The notes below the pieces were generated by a model that made no database searches, was not told the origin of the DNA, and saw only the letters and a program-made list of their open reading frames with translations. A DNA stretch of 64,000 bases from positions 1 to 64,000 of the forward strand of contig NZ_LGEN01000019.1 in assembly GCF_001507855.1 (NCBI RefSeq), read 5' to 3'. The stretch is from Halomonas sp. 54_146. GTDB lineage: Bacteria > Pseudomonadota > Gammaproteobacteria > Pseudomonadales > Halomonadaceae. Each line of letters begins with the position of its first letter. Within the stretch, counting starts at the first letter, position 1. Positions 54,060 through 63,525 of the stretch are shown here, piece after piece. The position numbers were made by a program, and so were the translations under genes.

Positions 54060-54761
54060 GTGGCCACCGATTCCCCGCTGATTATTGCACTTGATTACCC
54101 TTCCTTAGACGCAGCGCTTTGCATGGCTGATCAGCTAGACCCAAAACGCTGCCGCGTGAAAGTGGGTAAAGAGCTGTTCACCCGCAGCGGCCCCGCCGTG
54201 CTTGAGGCGCTACATGGGCGTGGGTTTGAAGTGTTTTTAGATCTTAAGTTTCACGATATTCCCAATACCGTTGCCAGCGCCGTTCAGGCGGCGGCGGAGC
54301 AGGGCGTGTGGATGGTTAACGTGCATGCCAGCGGTGGTCGTCGAATGATGGAAGCTGCGATCCAGCGCCTGAGTCAGCACGGGTTAACCACTCACTTAAT
54401 CGCGGTTACCGTATTGACCAGCATGCAGGCCGACGACTTGGCGGATGTAGGCATAAAGTCTTCGCTTGCTGAGCACGTAGCGCGTTTAGCGCAGCTGGCA
54501 CAGCACAGTGGCCTGCACGGTGTGGTGTGCTCAGCCCAGGAATCAGCGCAGATTAACGCGCTGTGCGGTGAGTCGTTTCTGAAAGTGACGCCGGGCATTC
54601 GGCCAAGCTTTGCAGCAGCAAATGACCAGCAACGGATCATGACCCCTAGCCAAGCAATGCAGGCGGGAAGCACCCACTTGGTAATAGGACGACCTGTCAC
54701 TCAAGCGACAGACCCAATGGCAGCACTGGACGCGATTGAAACCGAGTTGAGCATTGGCTAA
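54060..54761 (+). CDS. pyrF: orotidine 5'-phosphate decarboxylase
   Basis: A 233-residue TIM-barrel enzyme forming UMP. Catalytic network: [31 protein letters not shown] (Asp-Lys-Asp set), [14 protein letters not shown], and the closing VTPGIRP with [12 protein letters not shown]. The start is GTG at 54060 behind GGAGC. It lies head-to-tail against lapB on the other strand; in many gammaproteobacteria pyrF neighbours lapAB. Confidence 0.94.
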   Translation: MATDSPLIIALDYPSLDAALCMADQLDPKRCRVKVGKELFTRSGPAVLEALHGRGFEVFLDLKFHDIPNTVASAVQAAAEQGVWMVNVHASGGRRMMEAAIQRLSQHGLTTHLIAVTVLTSMQADDLADVGIKSSLAEHVARLAQLAQHSGLHGVVCSAQESAQINALCGESFLKVTPGIRPSFAAANDQQRIMTPSQAMQAGSTHLVIGRPVTQATDPMAALDAIETELSIG

Positions 54762-54793
54762 ACGCGCACTGCGCCCGCTAGCTTTCTAGGCGA

Positions 54794-54840
54794 AGCTCGG
54801 CCATTGTTGCAGCTCGGCCATTGTTGCAGCTCGGTCATTG
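54794..54840. repeat. tandem repeat, 2.8 x 17 bp
   Basis: The unit AGCTCGGCCATTGTTGC occurs twice exactly (54794-54810, 54811-54827) and then partly (54828-54840) with one change, between the converging pyrF and lapB genes. Confidence 0.92.
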
Positions 54841-54850
54841 TGATTGTGGG

Positions 54851-56056
54851 CTATTCACCTTCTACGCCAATAATGGGCTTAATGGTGCCCCAGTAGCGGC
54901 AGCTGGGGCATTGCCACTGCAGTCCGTCACTGGCAAAGCCACAGCGCTGGCAGCGGTGGCGTGGACGGTTGATGAGCAACGCATCGGTATGGTGCTTGAG
55001 TAACAATAGTCGCGTATCAGGTGAAGGTTTACCGCTGAGCCGCTGGCTTTCAATGTATAAATCGATCAAATAATCCAACCCGCCCAAGCTCGGTGCCGCG
55101 CTCAAGCGTTCGCCGATCAGCTCAATGGCTTTATCGACACCATCGCGATGGTGTACGAGCTGCCCTAGCGCAATAATGATGCTGGTGTAGGGTGCTTGGT
55201 CAAGCAAGCGGTAGAGGTGAGCCTCGTAGCCGGCTTCATCATCATTGCGTAAATAAGCGCGCTTAAGGGCGGGCAGCATCGTCGGAATGTGCGCTGTTTC
55301 CTGGTCTGGGATGTTATTTAAGCGCTCAATAGCGCGGGAATAGTGGCCGTTGTCCATTTCGAGTTCGGACAATAGCAACGTGGCGCGCACGCATTTTTCA
55401 TCGAGCTGTAAGGCTTTCTTAAGGTGTTTTTTAGCCAGTGCTCTGCTGGCTTCGCTAATCTCTTCAAGCGCCAGTTCACATAGCCAATGGGCCGCCGGGC
55501 GACGCATCGGTGGGTGCTGTTTAAGAATGGGCTGAATAACGTCTAGCGCCTGTTGCCAGGCTTTTTCCCGCTCAAGCAAATCGACTAACAGCTGCTTTGC
55601 TGCGTAGCGATGGTGATCGTCGCTGCTGTTTTCAAGAAGCGTATTGAGCAGGCGTTGGGCGCGGTCATGAACGCCCAGCGCCATAAAATCACGGGCGAGT
55701 TCGAGCTGAATCTGTTCGTTGGTATGTTGGGAGATAGCGGGGCGGGCTAACAGGTTTTGATGAATACTAACCGCTTTGTCGGCTTCACCACGGGTGCGAA
55801 ATAGCTTACCCAGCGCAATATGGGTGTCTACGGTGTCGCTGTTAACCGTTAATGCATTGATAAACGTATTAATGGCTTCATCGGGCTGCTCGTTAAGCAG
55901 GTAATTCAGCCCGAGGAAGTAGTCGCGCGATAAAGCCTGCGAAGGCGCTGCTGAGGATTGAGCGCGTTGCCGACGGCGTGTAGCTTGGCGATAACCTAGC
56001 CCGTAACCGATGGCAATAGCGGCCAGCAGTACGCCTAGCAGCGCAACATCCAGCAT
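54851..56056 (-). CDS. lapB: lipopolysaccharide assembly protein LapB (YciM)
   Basis: A 401-residue inner-membrane-anchored TPR protein that tunes LpxC degradation by FtsH and hence LPS synthesis. One N-terminal helix (LLGVLLAAIAIGYGLGY) is followed by a string of TPR motifs from about residue 45, and a C-terminal rubredoxin-like zinc site with CQRCGF and CPSC (last 35 residues), required for function in E. coli. It starts directly after lapA. Confidence 0.94.
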   Translation of the reverse strand: MLDVALLGVLLAAIAIGYGLGYRQATRRRQRAQSSAAPSQALSRDYFLGLNYLLNEQPDEAINTFINALTVNSDTVDTHIALGKLFRTRGEADKAVSIHQNLLARPAISQHTNEQIQLELARDFMALGVHDRAQRLLNTLLENSSDDHHRYAAKQLLVDLLEREKAWQQALDVIQPILKQHPPMRRPAAHWLCELALEEISEASRALAKKHLKKALQLDEKCVRATLLLSELEMDNGHYSRAIERLNNIPDQETAHIPTMLPALKRAYLRNDDEAGYEAHLYRLLDQAPYTSIIIALGQLVHHRDGVDKAIELIGERLSAAPSLGGLDYLIDLYIESQRLSGKPSPDTRLLLLKHHTDALLINRPRHRCQRCGFASDGLQWQCPSCRYWGTIKPIIGVEGE

Positions 56057-56362
56057 TTATGCCAGTTCCTTAAGCTCCTGGGTACGTAGGCTGTCAAGCT
56101 CCTTACGCTGCTGCTTATTCTGACGTTGGCTGCGTGCCAGCGTTGCTTTCAGCCGCACGTATACGCCTAACATAGCGAGCATACCCAACAGGACACCGAA
56201 CACCAAGGTCGCGAGCAGCCAAACAGAGAGCGATACTGCCGGCAGCTCTAGCCAAATAAGGTTTAAGGCAATGGTTTGCTGGTTATTAACGGCAAACAGA
56301 ATACCCACCAGCACTACTACCAGCAAAATAACGGCTAAAATCAGCCCTTTGATCCAACGCAT
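56057..56362 (-). CDS. lapA: lipopolysaccharide assembly protein LapA (DUF1049)
   Basis: A 101-residue protein with two membrane helices (LILAVILLVVVLVGILFAV and VSLSVWLLATLVFGVLLGMLAMLGVYV, landmarks) and a cytoplasmic coiled-coil tail rich in Arg, Gln and Leu. It partners LapB. It lies in ihfB-lapA-lapB order, as in E. coli and pseudomonads. Confidence 0.9.
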   Translation of the reverse strand: MRWIKGLILAVILLVVVLVGILFAVNNQQTIALNLIWLELPAVSLSVWLLATLVFGVLLGMLAMLGVYVRLKATLARSQRQNKQQRKELDSLRTQELKELA

Positions 56363-56457
56363 GAGAGTTTCCTAGTCTGTGACGTTCACGGCATATTGTG
56401 TACGACTCAAGGCGTGACGTCATCCCGCAGAAGGTCGGATAGCGCAATAACCGCTAG

Positions 56458-56754
56458 CTAGTAGCCAAGCGCGCGACTTGCGTCTACCTGCTCGCGTAGC
56501 TCCTTGCCAGGTTTAAAGTGCGGCACATACTTTCCTTCCAAATTAACGGCTTCACCTGTTTTTGGGTTACGCCCTGTACGCGGCTCGCGGTAATGCAGTG
56601 AAAAACTGCCGAAACCGCGTATTTCAACGCGACCGCCGCTGGCCAGGGAGTCGGTCATATCGTCAAGAATAATACGCACCGCTGATTCTACGTCTTTAGC
56701 GGACAACTCCGGCTGACGCATGGCAATTTGTTCGATTAGTTCAGATTTAGTCAT
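56458..56754 (-). CDS. ihfB: integration host factor beta subunit
   Basis: A 98-residue HU/IHF family DNA-bending protein. [11 protein letters not shown] opens the protein; the beta-arm region is [27 protein letters not shown] with the intercalating Pro, and [14 protein letters not shown] ends the fold. The start at ATG 56754 is set by GGGAG 7 bp upstream. It forms a heterodimer with IhfA, encoded elsewhere. Confidence 0.95.
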   Translation of the reverse strand: MTKSELIEQIAMRQPELSAKDVESAVRIILDDMTDSLASGGRVEIRGFGSFSLHYREPRTGRNPKTGEAVNLEGKYVPHFKPGKELREQVDASRALGY

Positions 56755-56958
56755 CGGTTGGCTCCCTGCGAACATTGAAGGCCTTATATGCTCTCGGCCT
56801 CGATAACATCCAATTCAGCATACTGTGCAATTGGGGATAAAACAATTCAGATAAAACAAGGTACTAGACTCATTAACAGCATAGGTGATGGAGGGCGCTG
56901 GCGCGACCCCACAGCTTAGGTATACTAGCTTCTCATTTATGTATAGGAGCGGCTGACG

Positions 56959-57252
56959 TTGAACGATGACAATTCCCCAGCAGCCATTTTGCGCAAACGG
57001 CTTTACTGGCACTCCCGGCGTGGCATGTGGGAGCTTGATTTACTGCTAATTCCGTTCCTTGAACAGCGTTTTGATGATCTCAGCGAAGAGGATCAATTGG
57101 CGTATCAGCAATTAATCAAAGGTGAGGATCAGGACCTCTTTGTTTGGCTGATGCATCGCGAATGGCCCGAAGACGCCAGCCAGCGGCGTATAGTGCAAAT
57201 GATCGTTGAGCATGCTGAAACCACTGATAATTCTGCCTATCGTACCCTCTAG
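56959..57252 (+). CDS. sdhE: succinate dehydrogenase assembly factor SdhE
   Basis: A 97-residue FAD-assembly factor that promotes flavinylation of SdhA. The key motif RRGMWELDLLL (RGxxE, residues about 19-29) and WEDPxxE-like WPEDASQ are visible. The start is TTG at 56959 behind AGGAG with 9-bp spacing; the nearby ATG is out of frame. It overlaps ygfX, as in other gammaproteobacteria. Confidence 0.92.
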   Translation: MNDDNSPAAILRKRLYWHSRRGMWELDLLLIPFLEQRFDDLSEEDQLAYQQLIKGEDQDLFVWLMHREWPEDASQRRIVQMIVEHAETTDNSAYRTL

Positions 57253-57694
57253 CTATTGGCTGCTAGCCCAATGTGCGTTGTTCGTTGGGCTAGCGGTGCT
57301 GAGTTATTGGGTGCTGGGGCTGCTGGCTTGGCTGGCGCTCTTGGCGTTGGGAGGTGCCTTTGGTTGGCGGGTTTTTACACGTCAATTCAAAGGCGTGCTT
57401 TATCTCACCTCAGCGGCGTCGCAATTTCATGGGCGTTGGTTGCTGCCGGGCGAACAGCCACCAGTGAGGGTAGAGCCAGTAAAGATAGGGCCAGTAAAGC
57501 CAGTAAAGATAGACAGTAGGGCAGTATTACCCAGTGACGCGCTAAGCGAAGAGCATCAGGTGCGCTGTGACTATCTGGGCCCGTGGTTGATTGGACTCTA
57601 CGTAGGTAAGCAGCGTATTTGGTTATGGCCGGATAGCGCGCCGGCGGAGCACCTGCGCGAAGTGCGCCGGCTATTTCATCGCCCTGGGCGCTAG
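57212..57694 (+). CDS. ygfX: YgfX (CptA)-like membrane protein
   Basis: A 160-residue protein from ATG 57212, overlapping sdhE by 41 nt. Two closely spaced membrane helices (WLLAQCALFVGLAVLSYWVLGLLAWLALLAL region) lead to a cytoplasmic domain with the family closing pattern CDYLGPWLIGLYVGKQRIWLWPDS. It partners SdhE in the conserved sdhE-ygfX unit; a toxin role proposed in E. coli is disputed. Tandem PVKI/GPVKPVKI residues in the middle come from short duplications near 57475-57515. Confidence 0.82.
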   Translation: MLKPLIILPIVPSSYWLLAQCALFVGLAVLSYWVLGLLAWLALLALGGAFGWRVFTRQFKGVLYLTSAASQFHGRWLLPGEQPPVRVEPVKIGPVKPVKIDSRAVLPSDALSEEHQVRCDYLGPWLIGLYVGKQRIWLWPDSAPAEHLREVRRLFHRPGR

Positions 57695-57695
57695 G

Positions 57696-59363
57696 TTATT
57701 TAGCTAAGTCATCTATTAAAAGCGTAGACGCTACGGCTGAAGGCTGCTGCTGCGGCCAGTCTGTTGAGTAATGCAGCCCTCGTGACTCATGCCGTCGCTG
57801 AGCCGCCATCACCGTTAATATCGCTAGCTGCAATGCCTGGTATAAGCGCTTACCTTCGGGGTTTGATAACACTCCCACTTTCTCTTCCAGGCTGCTCTTC
57901 TCCAAGCTGTTCTTCTCCAAGCTGTTCTTCTCCAAACCATTCTTCTCCAAGATATTTAGCAGCGCTTTTAATTGCGCCTGTGCGCTGCTTAGCCCAGCAC
58001 CACTGCGCACAATGGAGACATGCTGGCTCATGATCGCTCGCATGCGTTGGCGGATATCGTTGAGCTCTTTGGTGGGTAGGGCGAAAGCCGCAGGTGGTAT
58101 GGGGGGGAGCAATTCGTCACTGCCGGTAGGGCGGCTGCCTTGTTCCAGCGCTTGTGATAGTGGTGCTTGCATTAACAGCGTTTGAGCACAGCTGCGCGCA
58201 AACACTAAGCACTCTAACAATGAATTGCTGGCCATTCGGTTGGCACCGTGCAGCCCTGTGCAGGCCGTTTCACCGATGGCATATAGGTTGGCAACGTCGG
58301 TGGCACCTTCAAGGTCAGTCGCTACGCCGCCACAGCTATAATGGGCGGCGGGAACCACCGGGATAGGCTGTTGAGTAATATCAATGCCCCGAGATGCACA
58401 ATGCGCCAGGATAGTCGGAAAGTGGTGGCTAATAGCCTGCTCACCTAGATGACGAATATCGAGCCATACGTGCCCCTGCGTGCCGCGTTGGATCTCTGCG
58501 TCAATGGCGCGAGCGACTACATCGCGAGGGGCTAACTCTGCGCGCTTATCCAGCGCCAGCATGAAGCGTTGCCCTGCTTCATTGAGCAAGTGGCCACCTT
58601 CACCGCGAACCGCTTCGCTAATCAAAAACGCAGGCCCTTCAGGGTCAAACAGGCAGGTGGGGTGAAACTGCTGAAACTCTAAATTCATCAGCCGAGCCCC
58701 CAGCTCGGCGGCCATCATCATGCCTTCGCCGCTGCTAGGGGCGGGGGTTGTGGTATGGCGGTAAAGGCCGCTTGCGCCGCCGGTCGCCAAGACGGTATAG
58801 CGCGCACTGAGCGAGTGCCACTGCTGGTTAGCATCACTGCCGTAGGCACCGCGGCAGGCACCTTGATCGTCTTGCAACAGGCCGACGACCATAAGATCGT
58901 TGTGCTGAGTGATATTGGGATGCTGCGCCACTTTATTTAACAGCGTGTCTACCAGGGCACGCCCGGTGGCATCGTCAGCGTGGATGATGCGGCGGGCATT
59001 ATGGCCGCCTTCACGGGTTAGGTGATACGGGTAACGTGCCGCAGGGTCTGTTTCGGGGGTAAAGGGCACGCCGTTATCAATCAGCCACTGAATAGCAGCG
59101 GGGCCGTGAGTCACCGTAAAGCGAACGGCTTCTATATCGCAGAGGCCATCGCCGGCAATCAGCGTGTCGTTGATATGCGCTTCAATGTTGTCATCCGGCG
59201 AAAGAACCGCGGCAATGCCTCCTTGTGCCCAGCGGCTAGCGCCTTGGTCATCCTGAGCGGGCCTAATCAGCGTTACCGACAGCTGATCAGCAATTTCCAG
59301 AGCAAGGGTTAGCCCCGCGACGCCGCCGCCAATGATAAGTACATCGGATATTGGCGTGCTCAT
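57696..59363 (-). CDS. nadB: L-aspartate oxidase
   Basis: A 555-residue FAD enzyme oxidising aspartate to iminoaspartate, the first step of de novo NAD synthesis. Motifs: IIGGGVAGLTLALEIAD, ASRWAQGGIAAVL, HLTREGGHNARRIIHADDATG, PAAHYSCGGVATDL and NLYAIGETACTGLHGANRMASNSLLE (landmark). A run of four LEKNS-type pentads at about residues 471-491 comes from a 15-bp tandem repeat and lies in the C-terminal helical domain. It converges on ygfX with one base between the stops. Confidence 0.94.
   Translation of the reverse strand: MSTPISDVLIIGGGVAGLTLALEIADQLSVTLIRPAQDDQGASRWAQGGIAAVLSPDDNIEAHINDTLIAGDGLCDIEAVRFTVTHGPAAIQWLIDNGVPFTPETDPAARYPYHLTREGGHNARRIIHADDATGRALVDTLLNKVAQHPNITQHNDLMVVGLLQDDQGACRGAYGSDANQQWHSLSARYTVLATGGASGLYRHTTTPAPSSGEGMMMAAELGARLMNLEFQQFHPTCLFDPEGPAFLISEAVRGEGGHLLNEAGQRFMLALDKRAELAPRDVVARAIDAEIQRGTQGHVWLDIRHLGEQAISHHFPTILAHCASRGIDITQQPIPVVPAAHYSCGGVATDLEGATDVANLYAIGETACTGLHGANRMASNSLLECLVFARSCAQTLLMQAPLSQALEQGSRPTGSDELLPPIPPAAFALPTKELNDIRQRMRAIMSQHVSIVRSGAGLSSAQAQLKALLNILEKNGLEKNSLEKNSLEKSSLEEKVGVLSNPEGKRLYQALQLAILTVMAAQRRHESRGLHYSTDWPQQQPSAVASTLLIDDLAK
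57889..57948 (-). repeat. in-frame tandem repeat, 4 x 15 bp, in nadB
   Basis: The unit AAGCTGTTCTTCTCC (plus strand) is found at 57889-57903, 57904-57918, 57919-57933 and 57934-57948; two copies are exact and the outer two differ by two or three bases. Encoded pentads are LEKNG, LEKNS, LEKNS and LEKSS. Confidence 0.93.
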
Positions 59364-59548
59364 AGTGCCCGCTCCTTACATAGTGACAGCCCATAGAAGG
59401 CAGGCATCATAGCGTGGCGATCAGTGTTTAGCGATATTTAGGCACGAAAAAATAGGCACGAAAAAAGCGCAGCAGAGGGCAGCGTAAACATAACCAATAT
59501 AGGAAGCTAAATAACTAGAAGGGGTAAAGCGGAGAGTAAAACAGATGA

Positions 59549-59635
59549 TGGTGCCCGGAGCCGGACTTGAACCGGCACGGGGTTACCCCCGAGAGATTTT
59601 AAGTCTCTTGCGTCTACCGATTTCGCCATCCGGGC
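59549..59635 (-). tRNA. tRNA-Leu (TAA)
   Basis: An 87-nt tRNA with encoded CCA, acceptor GCCCGGA/TCCGGGC, T loop GGTTCAAGT, a long variable arm and anticodon TAA in loop CTTAAAA. It is the third tRNA after pgsA. The gap 59364-59548 contains a 14-bp duplication (AGGCACGAAAAAAT) near 59440-59465. Confidence 0.95.
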
Positions 59636-59734
59636 AATACACAAAAAAACATCACATCGCAGTGTTATTTCAAGATTGTTTCAAGACAGGTAAGCATGAA
59701 ACCTTAGTTGAGACATCACTGCTACACAAATAGA

Positions 59735-59808
59735 TGGAGGCTGGAGTCGGAATCGAACCGGCGTACACGGAGTTGCAGTCCGCTGCATAACCACTCTGCC
59801 ATCCAGCC
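59735..59808 (-). tRNA. tRNA-Cys (GCA)
   Basis: A 74-nt tRNA with encoded CCA, acceptor GGCTGGA/TCCAGCC, discriminator U73 (a cysteine identity element) and anticodon GCA in loop ACTGCAACT. Confidence 0.95.
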
Positions 59809-59819
59809 TCAAAAGTCGT

Positions 59820-59894
59820 TGGAGCGGGAAAGGAGATTCGAACTCCCGACCCTCGCCTTGGCAAGGCGATGCTCTACCACTGAGCTATTCCCGC
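59820..59894 (-). tRNA. tRNA-Gly (GCC)
   Basis: A 75-nt tRNA with encoded CCA, acceptor GCGGGAA/TTCCCGC, discriminator U73 and anticodon GCC. It is the first of the Gly-Cys-Leu cluster downstream of pgsA, a conserved gammaproteobacterial arrangement. Confidence 0.95.
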
Positions 59895-59989
59895 TCGACT
59901 CGAGGGCGAATTATACGGATCGCTGCCAACTTGTCAATCAATGAATTAGCGCCTGACCATTATTGAACCATTATTTAGTTATCAGCAGC

Positions 59990-60538
59990 TTACATGGAGC
60001 GGGTAAGGTGCGGCCAAGCGGCTTTCAAATACTGAATCATCGACCATAGCGTAAGAATCGCTGCCGCATACAGCACTACGACGCCTAACAATGCAAATTC
60101 GTGGGCAGGGGGCAGCGCCAGCAAGATTAGCAGCGACACCATTTGCAGCGTCGTTTTTAGTTTGCCCACCCAGGAAACGGCCACCATGCCGCGCTTGCCC
60201 ATTTCGGCCATCCACTCGCGTAACGCGGAAATGACAATTTCACGGCCGATAATGACCAGCGCGGGAAGGGTTAACACAAGCGTGTCGTACCGCTCGATTA
60301 ATAGCGCCAGGGCAACGACAACCATCAGCTTATCGGCTACTGGGTCGAGAAATGCACCAAATGGGGTTGATTGATTCCAGCGACGCGCCAAATAGCCATC
60401 CAGCCAGTCGGTAATTGCTGCTAAGGCGAATAGACCTGCCGCAATGGGCATGCTCCAGCTAAATGGCAGATAAAACAGCACTACCAGCAGCGGAATGAAG
60501 GCTATTCTAGCCAGCGTTAGTATGTTGGGTATATTCAT
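59990..60538 (-). CDS. pgsA: CDP-diacylglycerol-glycerol-3-phosphate 3-phosphatidyltransferase
   Basis: A 182-residue inner-membrane enzyme making phosphatidylglycerol phosphate. [25 protein letters not shown] opens it (start at ATG 60538; a 29-codon upstream extension is rejected). The CDP-alcohol phosphotransferase motif is present as [27 protein letters not shown] (D-G-x2-A-R-x8-G-x3-D-x3-D). It has about five membrane helices. It lies between uvrC and the tRNA cluster. Confidence 0.94.
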   Translation of the reverse strand: MNIPNILTLARIAFIPLLVVLFYLPFSWSMPIAAGLFALAAITDWLDGYLARRWNQSTPFGAFLDPVADKLMVVVALALLIERYDTLVLTLPALVIIGREIVISALREWMAEMGKRGMVAVSWVGKLKTTLQMVSLLILLALPPAHEFALLGVVVLYAAAILTLWSMIQYLKAAWPHLTRSM

Positions 60539-60633
60539 CGCAGGGAGCGATCCTTGCCGGAAAATCATAGGGTTCGAAATGTATGGGGTCATTCTATCCC
60601 CCTTGGCCGGCAGCATCCATGCCAAGAGGGTGT

Positions 60634-62448
60634 TTATCCGTTTAAGGCTCGGTAAATACTTTCAGCCAATGACGCATTGATGCCGGGTACACGGGCAAGC
60701 TCATCTCGGCTAGCCTTTTGCACGCCCTGCAGGCCACCAAAAAAGCGCAGCAGTTCGCGCCGACGTTTGGGGCCAATGCCGGGGATTTCCTGCAGCGTAG
60801 AGGTGCGTCTCGCTTTGTCGCGCTGGGCGCGATGGCCTGCAATGGCAAAACGGTGTGATTCATCGCGAATATGCTGGATCAAATGCAGGGCGGGCGAAGC
60901 AGGGTCCAGGTTGAGTGGGTTGTCAGCGGTTTCCAGGAACAGTGTTTCAAGCCCCGCTTTGCGCGTTGTGCCTTTGGCTACGCCCAATAGAATAATGTTG
61001 GTGATGTCGAGTTCATTAAACACCTCGCGGGCCATATTGAGCTGCCCTTTGCCGCCGTCCACTATCAGTACGTCAGGGGCTACTGCTTCACCGCTTTTCA
61101 CGCGTTTAAGGCGTCGTGTGAGCGCTTGCTGCATGGCGGCGTAATCATCACCAGCGGCGACGCCTTCTATGCGGAAGTGGCGGTAGTCACTTTTACGCGG
61201 CCCTTGATGATCAAACACCACGCAGGAGGCGACGGTGGCTTCGCCGTGGCTGTGGCTAATGTCGAAGCATTCTAAACGCTGGGGTGTCTCGTCTAACCCT
61301 AACGCTTTTTGTAACGCGGCGAAGCGTTGGGTGAGCTGCGTTTGGTTCGCCAGCTGCGAGGCAAGCTGCTGTTCAGCATTGGTAATGGCCAGCTGTTGCC
61401 ACTGAGCACGGTGGCCCCGCACTTGGCTGGTGACGCGAATGCGCTTACCCGCCTGCTGGGTCAACGCCTCGGCAATAAGTTCGCTGTCATCTAACGGGTG
61501 GCTGGTGATCACCTCGCTGGGGACATTATGAGGCTGGCCAAAATAGTATTGGCTAACCACTTCAGTGAGTAGCGTTTCGAGCGGTAGATCCAAATCGTTT
61601 TTTGGCGTGTGATGGCGCGCCCCCAGCAGCCGGCCATCGCGAACGCTTAACACGGAAACGCCCAGCGCGCCTGGGCGCTGGGCGAGGGCAAAAATATCGG
61701 CATCGCCGCCCTGGGTGTCGACAAACTGGCGCTGTTGCAGTTGACGCAGCTGCTGAACCTGGTCGCGTAGGCGGGCGGCTTCCTCAAAGTTGAGAGCTTT
61801 ACTGGCCGCTTCCATTGCCTCCACCAACGCCTGAGTGACATGTTCACTTTTGCCTTCCAGGCACATCACCGCGTGTTCAAGGTCGCGCTGGTATTCCTCG
61901 GCGGAAATGTAATCGACGCAGGGGGCGCTACAGCGCTGAATTTGATACTGCAAGCAGGGGCGTGATCGGTGGGCAAACACGCTGTCTTCGCAGCTGCGAA
62001 TATGAAATATTTTCTGCATCAGCGCTAAGCTTTCACGCACGGCACCGCTGCTGGGGTAGGGGCCTAAATAGCGGCCATCGTCGCTGCGCTGGCGGGCGCG
62101 CTTGTACTCAAGTGCAGGGTAAGCGTGGCGGTCGGTGACAAACACAAAGGGGTAGGACTTATCGTCACGCAGCAAAATATTGTAAGGCGGGCGCAGCTGT
62201 TTAATCAGCGTTTGTTCAAGCAGCAGTGCTTCGGTTTCGGTGCGTGTGACGGTCACCTGGATGTCAGCGATGCGCGCTACCATGGCCTGGGTTTTGGTGT
62301 TTAGCTGGCCACGAAAATAGCTGGAAAGGCGCGCTTTCAAGCGCTTTGCTTTGCCCACATAAAGCGTGTTGCTTTGTTCATCAAGCATACGGTAAACACC
62401 GGGAGAGGTGCTTACCGAGCTCAAGAACTGTTTTGAATCAAAGGTCAT
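60634..62448 (-). CDS. uvrC: excinuclease ABC subunit C
   Basis: A 604-residue nucleotide-excision-repair nuclease making both incisions. The N-terminal GIY-YIG domain is [30 protein letters not shown] (landmark, residues about 15-45). A UVR motif lies near 205-235 ([23 protein letters not shown]), then an RNase H-like domain ([29 protein letters not shown]), and C-terminal double helix-hairpin-helix ([26 protein letters not shown]). It is second in gacA-uvrC-pgsA. Confidence 0.95.
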   Translation of the reverse strand: MTFDSKQFLSSVSTSPGVYRMLDEQSNTLYVGKAKRLKARLSSYFRGQLNTKTQAMVARIADIQVTVTRTETEALLLEQTLIKQLRPPYNILLRDDKSYPFVFVTDRHAYPALEYKRARQRSDDGRYLGPYPSSGAVRESLALMQKIFHIRSCEDSVFAHRSRPCLQYQIQRCSAPCVDYISAEEYQRDLEHAVMCLEGKSEHVTQALVEAMEAASKALNFEEAARLRDQVQQLRQLQQRQFVDTQGGDADIFALAQRPGALGVSVLSVRDGRLLGARHHTPKNDLDLPLETLLTEVVSQYYFGQPHNVPSEVITSHPLDDSELIAEALTQQAGKRIRVTSQVRGHRAQWQQLAITNAEQQLASQLANQTQLTQRFAALQKALGLDETPQRLECFDISHSHGEATVASCVVFDHQGPRKSDYRHFRIEGVAAGDDYAAMQQALTRRLKRVKSGEAVAPDVLIVDGGKGQLNMAREVFNELDITNIILLGVAKGTTRKAGLETLFLETADNPLNLDPASPALHLIQHIRDESHRFAIAGHRAQRDKARRTSTLQEIPGIGPKRRRELLRFFGGLQGVQKASRDELARVPGINASLAESIYRALNG

Positions 62449-62489
62449 AGCAGCGTGTCGGTACCCGATAACAGCAGGGGAAGAAGGGC

Positions 62490-63140
62490 TTATAGCTGGC
62501 TTGCGTCAAAGCCCTCGACTAGCCCGTGACGCAGCGCTAAGTGGGTAAGCTCAACGTCAGTGGCAACCTGCAGTTTATCAAAGAGTCGATAGCGATAGGT
62601 ATTTACCGTTTTAGGGCTTAAATGCAGGCGGTCGGAGATATCTTGCACCCGCTGGCAATTAACGATCATAAGGGCAATCTGCAGCTCACGGTGGGAGAGG
62701 TGGCTAAACGGATTGTCACCATTGGTGAAGTGTGAAAGAGCCAAGCGCTGGGCGATTTCTTGGCTCACGAAGCGTCGGCCATGAAAAACCTGCCGTATGG
62801 CATCGGTCATTTCTACGGCATCAGCGCCTTTGCTTAAAAAGCCAGAGACACCGGCTTCCAGCATTCTGCGCAGTACGCTGTCATCCATGTGCGCCGTTAA
62901 AATTAATACCTTAACGTCTTCCATGGTGCGATGAATGCGCCGTGTGGCTTCAAACCCGCCAATGCCCGGCATGCGAATATCCATTAGTACGATGTCCGGC
63001 TTTAGTTGACGGCACTGTGCTACCGCACTTTCGCCGTCGTCGGCTTCGCCCACAATATTAATGTCCGACTCTTCGTTTAATAGGTGAGCAATGCTGGTTC
63101 TGACTAGGTGATGGTCATCGGCAATAAGTACACTGATCAA
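62490..63140 (-). CDS. gacA: GacA/UvrY-type response regulator
   Basis: A 216-residue two-component regulator. The receiver domain (about 1-120) has the acidic pair DDH, phosphorylation Asp54 in PDIVLMDIRMPG, and Lys in LSKGADA. A LuxR-type helix-turn-helix ends the protein (LSHRELQIALMIVNCQRVQDISDRLHLSPKTVNTYRYRLFDKL, landmark). Position before uvrC and sequence style match GacA/UvrY, which activates small RNAs that titrate CsrA/RsmA. Its kinase is not in the window. Confidence 0.92.
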   Translation of the reverse strand: MISVLIADDHHLVRTSIAHLLNEESDINIVGEADDGESAVAQCRQLKPDIVLMDIRMPGIGGFEATRRIHRTMEDVKVLILTAHMDDSVLRRMLEAGVSGFLSKGADAVEMTDAIRQVFHGRRFVSQEIAQRLALSHFTNGDNPFSHLSHRELQIALMIVNCQRVQDISDRLHLSPKTVNTYRYRLFDKLQVATDVELTHLALRHGLVEGFDASQL

Positions 63141-63341
63141 TGGACAGGCTCCTGCATGTAAGCTTCATGACTCAGGCGTTGGCCTTGTTCGCTGCTCTAT
63201 TTTACTAACTACTTAATAACTACCTACAGAGTGCCACAGCTAATGACAAAGGAGAATTAGTAAGCAACCGAAGGTGCAAAAACTTGACCAAGGGCAGTGT
63301 TCATCGTAGTATCCGCCTCGCTGCAGAAAAGAGCAGTATGT

Positions 63342-63417
63342 GGGGCCTTAGCTCAGCTGGGAGAGCGCAACACTGGCAGTGTTGAGGTCAGCGGTTCGAT
63401 CCCGCTAGGCTCCACCA
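63342..63417 (+). tRNA. tRNA-Ala (GGC)
   Basis: A 76-nt tRNA with encoded CCA. Acceptor GGGGCCT/AGGCTCC carries the G3-U70 wobble pair that identifies tRNA-Ala; anticodon GGC in loop CTGGCAG; T loop GGTTCGATC. It is followed about 60 bp later by a terminator. Confidence 0.96.
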
Positions 63418-63474
63418 CAATCTTAGCAACGCGATCTTAGTAACGAACAGTTTTAGTACAAAAGATCGTATATG

Positions 63475-63510
63475 AAAAAAGCCTCGTTTTTCGAAACGAG
63501 GCTTTTTTTT
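63475..63510. terminator. bidirectional terminator between tRNA-Ala and argF
   Basis: A 9-bp stem GCCTCGTTT/AAACGAGGC with TTCG tetraloop (63481-63502) is flanked by six A residues before and eight T residues after, so it can stop transcription from both sides. Confidence 0.93.
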
Positions 63511-63525
63511 GGGCTGGCGTTTGCT

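Noticed and set aside
59708..59944. ORFs over 59.5-59.9 kb on both strands
   Set aside because: They run through the tRNA-Leu, tRNA-Cys and tRNA-Gly genes and are not coding.
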